A stretch of 16,708 bases of DNA from Desulfobacteraceae bacterium UBA5623 (GCA_002424495.1 DIKH01000240.1:1-16708), one strand, 5' to 3'. Shown: positions 1-7,186, counted from the stretch's first letter. Notes: a model not told the origin generated them from the letters alone. Translations and numbers: made by a program.

Positions 1-48
1 GGCCAAGGTTTCCATTTCTTCTGTGCTCAAAAATCTGCTGTAGTCCAT
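1..48 (-). CDS. N-terminal 16 codons of an unidentified gene (runs off the left edge)
   Basis: On the minus strand an ATG at 48 is preceded by a strong Shine-Dalgarno (AGGAGGA, about 5 nt upstream). It opens a frame reading MDYSRFLSTEEMETLA to the window edge without a stop. The gene would be divergent from ileS with about 190 bp between the two starts. Sixteen residues are too few to assign a family. The start call rests only on the ribosome binding site and the open frame. Confidence 0.55.
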   Translation of the reverse strand, partial: MDYSRFLSTEEMETLA

Positions 49-179
49 GATCTCCTCCTGGTTGTTTTTTCCTCAATAGGCTGAATTAGTAGAACCTGTT
101 GAAATTATCTTTTGAAGCAGCTTCTATCTTTCCGCCAAATATAAAAAAATTACAACATTTCTAAACAGGCTCTATTGGT

Positions 180-208
180 TTGACTTAGACCAGGGCTTCT
201 GATACCTT
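180..208 (+). promoter_or_regulatory. Candidate sigma-70-type promoter for ileS
   Basis: TTGACT (180-185) matches the -35 consensus at 5 of 6 positions. After a 17-nt spacer comes TACCTT (203-208), a weak -10 matching 3 of 6. It lies about 35 nt upstream of the ileS ATG. The rest of 49-242 is AT-rich and shows no other gene, and no T-box-like leader was recognised. The divergent gene at 48 must also have its promoter here, but none stood out. Confidence 0.3.
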
Positions 209-242
209 ACTACCCTATTTTTTCGCTTTGGAGGCGCATCTG

Positions 243-3035
243 ATGGACTATAAGCAAACCCTCAATCTCCCCGACACCGCCTTTCCCATGAAGGCCAATC
301 TGGTCAAAAAAGAACCGGAGATGCTTGAAAAATGGGAAAAAATGGATCTGTATCGTCTGATCCGTGAATCATCCAGGGGCCGCAAACAGTATATGCTTCA
401 TGACGGGCCGCCATATGCCAACGGCAACATCCATATGGGGACCGCCTTCAACAAGATTCTCAAGGACATCATCATCAAGTCAAAGCAGATGGCGGGTTTT
501 GACGCCCCGTATGTGCCGGGCTGGGACTGTCACGGGCTCCCGATTGAGCACAAGGTGGACATGGAGCTTGGCTCACGGAAGAGCGGCATGTCCCAGATTG
601 AGATAAGACAACACTGCCGCAAGTACGCGGAGAACTACATAAATATACAGCGAAACGAATTTAAACGCCTGGGTGTGCTTGGTGAATGGATGAGGCCGTA
701 CCTTACAATGGATTACTCCTATGAGGCGGCAATAGTCAGGGAGTTTGGAAAATTCGCCAATAACGGAAGCCTGGTAAAGAGCAAGAAGCCCAATTACTGG
801 TGCATTTCATGCCGGACAGCCCTTGCTGAGGCAGAGGTGGAATACGGCAACCATACCTCTCCTTCCATATTTGTCAAATTCCCGATGATCTCCGACATGG
901 CCGGTTCCTGGCCTGCCTTGAAAGGGAAATCGGTCTTTGTGTTGATATGGACCACAACACCGTGGACCATCCCGGCCAATCTGGCCATAGCGCTTCATCC
1001 TGACTTTGAGTATGTGGCTGTTGAAACCCGGGACAATGAGGTCCTGATCCTTGCAAAGGGGCTTTTGCATGTGTGCATGGATACCTTCGGCATAAAGTCC
1101 TATCAGGTCCTCACCGAGTTCAAGGCGACGGAGCTAGTCAACTTAAAGGCAAAACACCCTCTGTATGACAGAGATTCGGTGATTGTCCTTGCGCCCTATG
1201 TCACCCTGGAGGCAGGCAGCGGCTGTGTTCATACTGCGCCTGGTCATGGCAGGGAGGACTATGAAACAGGCCTTGAACATGGCCTGGATGTCTATTCACC
1301 GGTTGATGATTCAGGGCGTTTTACCCCTGATGTAGGTTTTTTTGCAGGGCTACAGGTGTTTGAGGCCAATAAGGTCATAAATGACAAGCTGGCCCAGGTG
1401 GGGGCGCTTTTGAAAAAGGAAGACATAACCCACGAATACCCCCACTGCTGGCGCTGCAAAAAACCAGTGATCTTCAGGTCAACAGAGCAGTGGTTTATCT
1501 CCATGGACAAAAACGACCTCAGACAACGCGCACTGGATTCCATCGCCAATGTCTCCTGGATTCCTTCCTGGGGCCAGGAGCGCATCTATAACATGATCGC
1601 CAATCGCCCTGACTGGTGCATATCCAGGCAGAGGGCCTGGGGGGTTCCCATTACGGTCTTTTTTTGCAAGGATTGCGGGTCACTGGTGGTATCAGAGGAG
1701 ATTATCGCTCATGTATGCAGCCTGGTTGAGGAAAAAGGCACTGATGTCTGGTTTAACGAGCCGGAGGAAAATCTGGTGCCTAAAGGGACAAAATGCCCTG
1801 GATGCGGCGGCGCCAATTTTGAAAAAGAAACCGATATCCTCGATGTCTGGTTTGATTCAGGTGTCAGCTACGCTGCCGTAATGGAGGAAAGGCCCTATCT
1901 TGACAGCCCTGCCGACCTTTATCTTGAGGGAAGCGACCAGCACAGGGGCTGGTTTCACAGCTCGCTTCTGTGTTCTGTGGGCACACGGGCAAAGGCCCCA
2001 TACAGAAATGTCCTGACCCATGGATTTGTTGTGGACGGCAGTGGCAAGGCCATGCACAAATCATCCGGCAATGTCATTGCGCCTGAGGAACTGATAAAGA
2101 ATTATGGCGCTGAAATCATCAGGATGTGGGTTGCAGGCGAAGACTACAGGGACAATATCCGTCTGTCAAAGGAGATATTGCAGCGGCTGACAGAGGCCTA
2201 CCGCCGTATCAGAAATACCTGCCGGTATCTCCTGGGCAATCTGGTCGGGTTTGATCCTGTTTCCGACAGTGTCCCCTATGAAGAGATGGAGGAACTGGAC
2301 CGCTGGGCACTCCATAAACTCCAGGAATTGAGCGAAAGAATTTTCAAGGCATGTGAAGACTTCAATTTTCATATTGTATATCACAGCCTGCACAATTTCT
2401 GCGTGCTCGATCTCTCGTCATTTTATCTTGATATCATAAAGGACAGGCTCTATACATCGCCAAAAAAATCAAAGGCAAGGCGTTCCGCTCAGACCGCCAT
2501 GAACGAGATCCTGGAGGTCCTGGTCAGGCTTATGGCCCCGATCTTATCATTTACGGCAGATGAGATCTGGCTGCACATGGGCGGCAATAACCGTTCGTCA
2601 AGCGTGCATGCAGATCTGTTTGTACCTCTTAAAGAAGGATATAAAGACAGTGATCTTGCTGAGCGCTGGGAAACAATCCTTTCCGTAAGAAAGGAGGCCA
2701 CAAAGGTACTTGAACTTGCCAGGAAGGAAAAGACAATCGGTCATCCACTGGATGCGTCTGTCATCATAGGGCTGCCGGCCGAACTGCTGGAGGCCATTTC
2801 TCCTTACAGGGACCAATTCCGTACGATATTGATTGTGTCATCCGCCGATATTGTCCCTGCTGATCAGCTCGAGGGAGGGATTGAAAGTGAAACCATCCCG
2901 GGTCTCAGGGTCAAGGTGTCGCCGTCAACCGATCAGAAGTGTGAAAGATGCTGGATCCATGACCCGACTGTGGGGGCAGACAACAGCCACCCTACGATTT
3001 GTAAAAGATGCCTGAACGCCTTAAATGAAATGTAA
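243..3035 (+). CDS. ileS: Isoleucyl-tRNA synthetase
   Basis: Cytoplasmic class Ia aminoacyl-tRNA synthetase of 930 residues that charges tRNA-Ile with isoleucine; full length for the bacterial family. The catalytic region shows DGPPYANGNIH followed by HMGT at residues 64-67 (the HIGH signature) and PGWDCHGLPIE. The CP1 editing domain is marked by WTTTPWTIPANLA and GCVHTAPGHGREDYE. The KMSKS loop reads AMHKSSGN (M604, K606, S607). Four cysteines at 900, 903, 920 and 923 (CERC and CKRC) form the C-terminal zinc site. The ATG at 243 was chosen because GGAGG at 230-234 lies 8 nt upstream; an in-frame TTG at 228 would overlap that site. The HIGH and KMSKS motifs both depart from consensus, but all other landmarks suggest a working enzyme. 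Confidence 0.97.
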   Translation: MDYKQTLNLPDTAFPMKANLVKKEPEMLEKWEKMDLYRLIRESSRGRKQYMLHDGPPYANGNIHMGTAFNKILKDIIIKSKQMAGFDAPYVPGWDCHGLPIEHKVDMELGSRKSGMSQIEIRQHCRKYAENYINIQRNEFKRLGVLGEWMRPYLTMDYSYEAAIVREFGKFANNGSLVKSKKPNYWCISCRTALAEAEVEYGNHTSPSIFVKFPMISDMAGSWPALKGKSVFVLIWTTTPWTIPANLAIALHPDFEYVAVETRDNEVLILAKGLLHVCMDTFGIKSYQVLTEFKATELVNLKAKHPLYDRDSVIVLAPYVTLEAGSGCVHTAPGHGREDYETGLEHGLDVYSPVDDSGRFTPDVGFFAGLQVFEANKVINDKLAQVGALLKKEDITHEYPHCWRCKKPVIFRSTEQWFISMDKNDLRQRALDSIANVSWIPSWGQERIYNMIANRPDWCISRQRAWGVPITVFFCKDCGSLVVSEEIIAHVCSLVEEKGTDVWFNEPEENLVPKGTKCPGCGGANFEKETDILDVWFDSGVSYAAVMEERPYLDSPADLYLEGSDQHRGWFHSSLLCSVGTRAKAPYRNVLTHGFVVDGSGKAMHKSSGNVIAPEELIKNYGAEIIRMWVAGEDYRDNIRLSKEILQRLTEAYRRIRNTCRYLLGNLVGFDPVSDSVPYEEMEELDRWALHKLQELSERIFKACEDFNFHIVYHSLHNFCVLDLSSFYLDIIKDRLYTSPKKSKARRSAQTAMNEILEVLVRLMAPILSFTADEIWLHMGGNNRSSSVHADLFVPLKEGYKDSDLAERWETILSVRKEATKVLELARKEKTIGHPLDASVIIGLPAELLEAISPYRDQFRTILIVSSADIVPADQLEGGIESETIPGLRVKVSPSTDQKCERCWIHDPTVGADNSHPTICKRCLNALNEM

Positions 3036-3043
3036 AAAGGGCT

Positions 3044-3085
3044 TTTAGCTGTTGGCTTTCAGCAATCAGCCCGATGGTAATCGCT
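3044..3085. repeat. Degenerate heptad tract between ileS and lspA
   Basis: The 78-bp gap between ileS and lspA contains six successive 7-mers in one phase. Five carry GC at positions 5-6 of the heptad (examples TTTAGCT, TTCAGCA, AATCGCT) and the other carries GG. Part of the tract can also fold: GGGCT at 3039-3043 pairs with AGCCC at 3068-3072, and GCTG at 3048-3051 pairs with CAGC at 3060-3063. No T-run follows, so it is not a canonical terminator. A related tract with the same heptad consensus spans the end of lgt. Confidence 0.5.
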
Positions 3086-3113
3086 ACATTAGTCTTTGTT
3101 AACTGGTGTTGAT

Positions 3114-3611
3114 ATGGCTTCACAGTTCAGAAGAAATTATCCCCTGATGATCTGTCCCGCGCTTTTGATCATCATCGCGGATCAGATCTCCAAATTTGCT
3201 GTCATGCGCTGTTTAAAGCTGCATGAATCAGTGCCGGTAATTTCGGGGTTTTTTGACCTGGTCCATGTGCGAAACAAGGGGATGGCCTTTGGGTTTCTTA
3301 ACCGGCCCGATATCAATTTTGGTTTTTATATGCTTGTAGCCGCAAGCATAGGCGCCATTGTGCTGTTAACCGTCTGGTTCATCAACCTGAAAAAGAGTGA
3401 CAACTTCACGGTCCTGACCCTGTCATTGATTCTTGGGGGAGCAGCGGGAAACCTTATTGACAGGCTTAGATTCAGAGAGGTTGTTGATTTTATAGATATT
3501 TATGTTGGCCAATACCATTGGCCTGCCTTTAATGTGGCTGACTCGGCAATAACAGTAGGGGCATTGCTGTTGGCATTCACCATGTTTTTCCGGCAGAAAA
3601 GTTTGGGTTAA
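3114..3611 (+). CDS. lspA: Lipoprotein signal peptidase (signal peptidase II)
   Basis: Inner-membrane aspartyl protease of 165 residues that cleaves the signal peptide of prolipoproteins after Lgt has added diacylglycerol. Visible family landmarks are D23 in ADQISK, the RNKGMAFGFL stretch (residues 53-62), and the two catalytic aspartates D125 (REVVDFID, after GNLIDRL) and D143 (FNVADSAI). About four hydrophobic membrane segments are evident. The start is uncertain: ATG 3114 gives the usual family length but has no strong Shine-Dalgarno, and an in-frame TTG at 3096 would add six residues. It lies 2 nt upstream of lgt, so the two act on the same substrates and are probably cotranscribed. Confidence 0.95.
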   Translation: MASQFRRNYPLMICPALLIIIADQISKFAVMRCLKLHESVPVISGFFDLVHVRNKGMAFGFLNRPDINFGFYMLVAASIGAIVLLTVWFINLKKSDNFTVLTLSLILGGAAGNLIDRLRFREVVDFIDIYVGQYHWPAFNVADSAITVGALLLAFTMFFRQKSLG

Positions 3612-3613
3612 AA

Positions 3614-4399
3614 ATGTATCCAGATCTGTTCTCCATAGGTCCTGTCACCCTCCACTCATATGGTCTGTTTGTGGCACTGGGCTTTTTTGTGGGTCTCCTG
3701 GTAACCAAGAGACTCGGGGATGCGGCCGGGATAAGCCGTGAGCAGGTGATGGACATGGGTTTTATAATTATACTCTCGGCCATAATCGGATCGAGGGTGA
3801 TGTATGTCCTGATGAATACATCCTATTATACACGCAATCCTCTCGACATGTTCAAGATATGGCAGGGAGGGCTGGTCTTTTCCGGGGGTGTGCTGGGTGT
3901 TGTCCTTACCATGGTATGGTATATAAAACGCCATGGCCTATCCATTGGAAAGATAGCCGATTTATGGGCGCCGGCCATTGCAATTGGTGAGGCCATTGGC
4001 AGGATAGGCTGCCTGATGGCTGGCTGCTGCTATGGCAGATCAACAGGGGCAAAGTGGGGGATAATTTTTACCGATCCCCATTCACTGGCCTGTCCCCTCA
4101 ATGTCCCGTTGCATCCGACCCAGATCTATTCCTCCTTGAGCGGGTTTATTATCTTTCTGGTCGTCATGACTATCTATTCAAAAAAGAAATTTGAGGGGCA
4201 GGTCTTTTTGTGGTTCTTGATCCTCCACAGCACCGCGCGTCTTGCCATCGAACGTTTCCGCGGCGACGACAGGGGCATTCTTCTTAACAGCGGTATGAGC
4301 ATGACCCAATTCGTGGCAATCCTTATCCTTATAACCGCCGTTGGCATCCTTGTTGTAGTAAAGTCCAGGAAAAATGGAACCCCTAAGTTGAGCGATTAG
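3614..4399 (+). CDS. lgt: Prolipoprotein diacylglyceryl transferase
   Basis: Polytopic inner-membrane enzyme of 261 residues that transfers diacylglycerol from phosphatidylglycerol to the lipobox cysteine of prolipoproteins, the first step of lipoprotein maturation. The Lgt signature region is at residues 129-142 (GRIGCLMAGCCYGR), with R130 at the position of the essential signature arginine. HSYG (residues 14-17), QGGLVFSGG and HPTQIYSS (167-174) are further family landmarks. Seven or so hydrophobic segments are visible. Compared with the enterobacterial GRIGNF-type loop, this protein has three cysteines in the signature, a variant I associate with Desulfobacterota. The start ATG is 2 nt after the lspA stop, so translation is probably coupled. 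Confidence 0.96.
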   Translation: MYPDLFSIGPVTLHSYGLFVALGFFVGLLVTKRLGDAAGISREQVMDMGFIIILSAIIGSRVMYVLMNTSYYTRNPLDMFKIWQGGLVFSGGVLGVVLTMVWYIKRHGLSIGKIADLWAPAIAIGEAIGRIGCLMAGCCYGRSTGAKWGIIFTDPHSLACPLNVPLHPTQIYSSLSGFIIFLVVMTIYSKKKFEGQVFLWFLILHSTARLAIERFRGDDRGILLNSGMSMTQFVAILILITAVGILVVVKSRKNGTPKLSD

Positions 4400-4568
4400 C
4401 CGTTAGCTTAATGATTTCTCCGATTAGCTGGTTGGCCGACTCTCTTTCAGACATATATTCTTGGCCCTTCAAGGTTTTTAGCTTCAGATAATACAGTGAG
4501 TCTCCTGTTTTTCTATAGACGGTGAATTCAAGCGTGAGGTATGCTTTTTCTTCGTCCGAAGTGCAATA
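4383..4568 (-). pseudogene. Possible start-less remnant of a small unidentified gene
   Basis: The minus strand is open from a stop at 4569-4571 down to TAG at 4383-4385, about 61 codons. It reads like real protein, for example DEEKAYLTLEFTVYRKTGD at its start and SANQLIGEIIKLTANRST at its end. No start codon with a ribosome binding site precedes the conserved-looking part; the first in-frame ATG is late. The frame overlaps the last 17 nt of lgt in convergent orientation and follows the 50-residue gene at 4580-4732. I do not recognise the family. A truncated pseudogene, a frameshift or a chance open frame all remain possible. Confidence 0.35.
4388..4429. repeat. Degenerate heptad tract across the end of lgt
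   Basis: Six 7-mers in one phase, with GC at heptad positions 5-6 in four of them (ATTAGCC, GTTAGCT and ATTAGCT are examples). The near-identical 9-mers GCGATTAGC and CCGATTAGC are offset by exactly 28 bp, which is four heptads. The tract begins inside the last codons of lgt. It resembles the tract at 3044-3085. Confidence 0.45.
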
Positions 4569-4579
4569 TTACTTGGCGA

Positions 4580-4732
4580 TCAGCCTTGTTTTTTTGTAAT
4601 GGATTCGCTTACGGTCTTGTAGATCTGATTCCACACCTCTTCAAATGAATTTACCGATAGCCTTCCTACTTCAATAAACTTGACGACAATTTCTTTGGTG
4701 ACTTTGACAACCACTTCCTCTTCATCTTTCAT
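4580..4732 (-). CDS. 50-residue conserved-type small protein
   Basis: A minus-strand ATG at 4732 has an excellent ribosome binding site (GGAGG, complement of 4739-4743, 6 nt away) and encodes 50 residues beginning MKDEEEVVVKVTKEIVVKF. The protein is acidic and basic in alternation, with VTKEIVVKFIEVGRLS followed by FEEVWNQIYKTVSESI, which suggests two helices. From memory, similar tiny proteins recur in Desulfobacterota and are sometimes labelled conjugal transfer protein TraB. That label is not supported by any function visible here. A longer start at 4768 would include the ribosome binding site and is unlikely. Confidence 0.6.
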   Translation of the reverse strand: MKDEEEVVVKVTKEIVVKFIEVGRLSVNSFEEVWNQIYKTVSESITKKQG

Positions 4733-4767
4733 GAAAGGCCTCCGGACTGTGTTATGTAGTTTTTTCA

Positions 4768-4810
4768 ACTCCCGCCGAACGGAAGAAGGCGTTTCTTATT
4801 CAGCGGGAGT
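4768..4810. other. Two-stage inverted repeat (hairpin) between the small gene and amrS
   Basis: ACTCCCGC at 4768-4775 pairs perfectly with GCGGGAGT at 4803-4810. Nested inside, AAGAA at 4783-4787 pairs with TTCTT at 4793-4797 around a 5-nt loop. The internal loop is asymmetric (7 and 5 nt). It lies downstream of the minus-strand AmrS operon and upstream of the 50-residue gene. Neither strand has a T-run after the stem, so it is not a typical intrinsic terminator. It could be an RNA-stabilising hairpin or an operator. The flanking 4733-4767 and 4811-4876 show no other gene. Confidence 0.45.
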
Positions 4811-4876
4811 CTTTGCTAAGAAAAACTCGAAAAGCCCTCCCCAGCGCAGTTAAGTTATCAGAGAAGGGTTCAAGAA

Positions 4877-5887
4877 TCAACTCCATACGCCTGGTATCTC
4901 TGAACCGCACCCCGGGCAATGGCCATCTTTTATCCTGTTTTGTGCGACATGAAAACCAAGGCGGTCAATCAGGAGTTCCTTGCAACTATGGCAGAAGGTC
5001 TTCTCTCCTTCATCTCCCGGCAGATTGCCCGTGTAGACATATTTTAGCCCTGCCTCATACCCGATATCCCTTGCCATGCGGATGTTTTGGGCTGGGGTGG
5101 AATGGATGCCGGTCAGGAGGTATGTTGGATGAAACCTGCTGATATGCCAGGGTATGTCAGGGTCCAGACCCACAATAAACTTTGACAACTCCTTTAACTC
5201 TTCAGTGGAATCATTCAGGCCTGGAATCAGCAGAGTGGTTATCTCAAGCCACACACCAGTCTTTTTCATCTCCTCCAGTGTGCCCAGGACCGGTTCAAGT
5301 CTTGCCCCGCACTGCTCTTTATAAAATTTTTTGCTGAATGCCTTAAGATCCACATTGGCTGCATGGAGATCCGGAAATATTTCCTGAATGCACTGTCTTG
5401 TCATGTATCCATTGGATACAAAAACATTCTTTAGCCCTTTTTTTACTGCAAGTCTGGCAGTGTCCAGGGCGAGCTCGAAATAGACAGTTGGCTCGGTATA
5501 GGTGTAAGAGATGCTGCTTGAATGTGTATTCAGGGCATCTCTTACAATCTCATCAGGGGTCATATCACTGCCCATAATCCGATGGTGATCGGTCGGCATC
5601 TGGGAGATATCGGCGTTTTGGCAGAACAGGCATCTGAAATTGCAGCCCACTGTGGCAATTGAATGAGAACGGGTTCCGGGAAGAAAATGGAACAGGGGCT
5701 TTTTTTCGATTGGGTCGCTGTGGGCGGCGATCACCTTTTCGTAGACCAGGCTTACAAGTATCCCGGAGTTATTTTCCCTGACCCCGCACAGGCCTCTTTT
5801 CCCGTCAGATATGACACACTGGTGATTGCATAAATGGCAGCGAACCTTCTGATCCTCCAGTTTTTCATACAAATAGGCCTCTTTCAT
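4877..5887 (-). CDS. amrS: AmrS-like radical SAM protein (AmmeMemoRadiSam type)
   Basis: Predicted cytoplasmic iron-sulfur enzyme of 336 residues. The radical SAM 4Fe-4S motif CxxxCxxC is at C82, C86 and C89 (GCNFRCLFCQN). Additional cysteines are at C17, C20, C24 and C34 at the N-terminus, and a CxxC pair of pairs at C299/C302 and C324/C327 near the C-terminus resembles a zinc ribbon. YTEPTVYFE, NGYM, DLKAF and HISRFHPTY are typical of the AmmeMemoRadiSam family related to pyruvate-formate-lyase-activating enzymes. The substrate of this family is not settled. No AmrA or AmrB partner gene lies in the window. The start overlaps the upstream methyltransferase stop by 4 nt (ATGA), with AGGAG 9 nt upstream. 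Confidence 0.85.
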   Translation of the reverse strand: MKEAYLYEKLEDQKVRCHLCNHQCVISDGKRGLCGVRENNSGILVSLVYEKVIAAHSDPIEKKPLFHFLPGTRSHSIATVGCNFRCLFCQNADISQMPTDHHRIMGSDMTPDEIVRDALNTHSSSISYTYTEPTVYFELALDTARLAVKKGLKNVFVSNGYMTRQCIQEIFPDLHAANVDLKAFSKKFYKEQCGARLEPVLGTLEEMKKTGVWLEITTLLIPGLNDSTEELKELSKFIVGLDPDIPWHISRFHPTYLLTGIHSTPAQNIRMARDIGYEAGLKYVYTGNLPGDEGEKTFCHSCKELLIDRLGFHVAQNRIKDGHCPGCGSEIPGVWS

Positions 5888-6678
5888 CTCCTTTCACTCC
5901 TTTTCCCGGCTTTGAGAGTTTCCATTGTCCTGGCCCCTATCAGGGAAAGGCTGGACTTTTTAGACTTTACCTTTATGGGAAGGTTGTCGGTCCTGAGCCT
6001 GTAGACCATTGTGACAGCGAACCCCAGAAAAAAGCCGAAGGGGGAATGCCTCTCATCCGTTAAGTCCTTTTCTTCCGGCAGCAAGCGTTCGGCACATGAC
6101 GGGATTACCTTAATGCAACCCCATGAGACAGGGACAGGGCCATAGGCCTGTCTGATAAGGGTCTTCATCTGCCAGAAGTTATAGAATCTGGCGCGGCCAA
6201 AGAGTGGGTCGCCAAAAAGCCCCCCGGTTTTTCTTAAAAGTCCATTCCATGAAAGGCTGTTTAAAACACCAATAAATACCTTTTGATTGGCCACTCTGCC
6301 GGCTTCTTTCAGTGCCTGAAGCGGATCATCAATGAATTCAAGTGAGTTGATCAACACGGCCAGATCAAATTCATTATCCTCGAAGGGGAGTGATTCAGCC
6401 GCGCCAGTTTTAAGTGTGCAGCAGTGCCCGAACCGTTCTTCGGCCTTGCTTATCATATGGGCTGATGCATCAATTCCGCTGATATTCAGCCCCAATTTAC
6501 TGAAGATCAGCAGGTGGTTGCCTGGCCCGCATCCGATATCGAGCACCCTTTCCCCAGGTTTTGGGTCAAGCAGCGACACGATGAGCCGCTCAATAGACCT
6601 GTCAATTGCCCGGCCCTGCGATGAACGGCACCAGTCCTGATAAATGTTCGCTGTATTTTTGTCGAATATGGTTCCCAT
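5884..6678 (-). CDS. Class I SAM-dependent methyltransferase
   Basis: A 264-residue protein with a Rossmann-type methyltransferase domain. Motif I is at residues 45-55 (VLDIGCGPGNH). It is followed by the acidic strand-2 end GIDAS (68-72), the AAESLPFEDNEFDLAVLINSLEF stretch carrying motifs II/III, and DDPLQALKEAGRV. This is the UbiE/Methyltransf_11 type; the methyl acceptor cannot be deduced. The C-terminal third is less conserved and ends in a basic Lys/Arg/Ser-rich tail. GAAGG 6 nt upstream of the ATG supports the start. The 4-nt overlap with amrS and the 35-bp gap after the Cys-rich gene suggest one operon. The substrate may therefore be linked to AmrS chemistry, but that is a guess from neighbourhood only. 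Confidence 0.85.
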   Translation of the reverse strand: MGTIFDKNTANIYQDWCRSSQGRAIDRSIERLIVSLLDPKPGERVLDIGCGPGNHLLIFSKLGLNISGIDASAHMISKAEERFGHCCTLKTGAAESLPFEDNEFDLAVLINSLEFIDDPLQALKEAGRVANQKVFIGVLNSLSWNGLLRKTGGLFGDPLFGRARFYNFWQMKTLIRQAYGPVPVSWGCIKVIPSCAERLLPEEKDLTDERHSPFGFFLGFAVTMVYRLRTDNLPIKVKSKKSSLSLIGARTMETLKAGKRSERR

Positions 6679-6713
6679 GCCTGACCTTCTTAAATATAAA
6701 GCCTCCCGGGGAC

Positions 6714-6917
6714 CTAAACCCTTCCAGCCTTTACCAGTCTGGCAAAATGTTCAAAGGACCTGTCGTATGTAGCCTCTGCATCCTTAGGAAAACAGCAGCC
6801 AGGAAGCTGTCTCATGTCCAAGTGATAACTGAGGCATTTACAGCATATTCCTTTTCTTGGGCAGGGTTCATAAGAGCAGTTGCACCGTTCAAGGTTTTTT
6901 TCCTGATTACAATCCAT
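6714..6917 (-). CDS. Small Cys-rich protein, DUF6485-like
   Basis: A 67-residue protein with nine cysteines in its first 42 residues (C3, C12, C14, C19, C25, C26, C28, C41, C42), including CNCSYEPC and CCKC, and no signal peptide. The spacing suggests metal binding (zinc or iron-sulfur). The pattern, with the Tyr-Asp-Arg-Ser segment near the C-terminus, resembles the small domain family I know as DUF6485. The purine-rich AGGAAAGGAAG just upstream of the ATG supports the start. It is the first gene of an apparent operon with the methyltransferase and AmrS-like genes. Function is unknown. Confidence 0.7.
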   Translation of the reverse strand: MDCNQEKNLERCNCSYEPCPRKGICCKCLSYHLDMRQLPGCCFPKDAEATYDRSFEHFARLVKAGRV

Positions 6918-7186
6918 GCAAGCTTCCTTTCCTAAAAAGCCTAAAAATCATCTCCACGCCAGATAAATATTCCTTCATTTTCTGCATTATGTCCATACAG
7001 AAATGCCAAGTTAATGACAGGCCCCCGGGCATTTTTGGAATCAGAAAGGCAAGACCAGGATGCTTAGTGACAAATTCTTGATTTTTCGTTACATTTATTT
7101 TCAAATATGTTTTATTGTCTTTGGCGGATGGCATAGGAATTGCTTTTATTTAACATTACCCATTAGCTCATGGTGCGGCTTTATTT
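6918..7186. other. Intergenic region between divergent operons
   Basis: This 269-bp stretch must hold promoters for both the minus-strand Cys-rich operon and the plus-strand NusG-like/gsp operon. A weak plus-strand candidate is TTGATT (7078-7083), a 17-nt spacer and TCAAAT (7101-7106). GGCGGATGGCAT (7123-7134) bears a partial, gapped resemblance to the ops element recognised by RfaH. A 75-codon minus-strand frame (7134 to 6907) crosses the region, but it has no ribosome binding site and no recognisable homology. Confidence 0.3.

Noticed and set aside
3039..3072. Possible intrinsic terminator after ileS
   Set aside because: A stem can be drawn (GGGCT with AGCCC and an inner GCTG with CAGC), but no T-run follows on the plus strand, and the sequence is better explained as a heptad tract.
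4813..5142. A 109-codon plus-strand frame across the hairpin downstream flank and the 3' end of the AmrS gene
   Set aside because: Most of it is antisense to the well-supported AmrS coding sequence and its translation has no family features.
7030..7060. Possible sigma-54 promoter upstream of the NusG-like gene
   Set aside because: A GG and GC pair with 10-nt spacing exists, but the flanking bases match the -24/-12 consensus poorly.
6907..7134. A 75-codon minus-strand frame ahead of the Cys-rich gene, overlapping its start by 11 nt
   Set aside because: There is no ribosome binding site at its ATG and no recognisable domain, and it lies across the region that must contain promoters for both divergent operons. 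It could still be a small gene, but the evidence is too weak to call.
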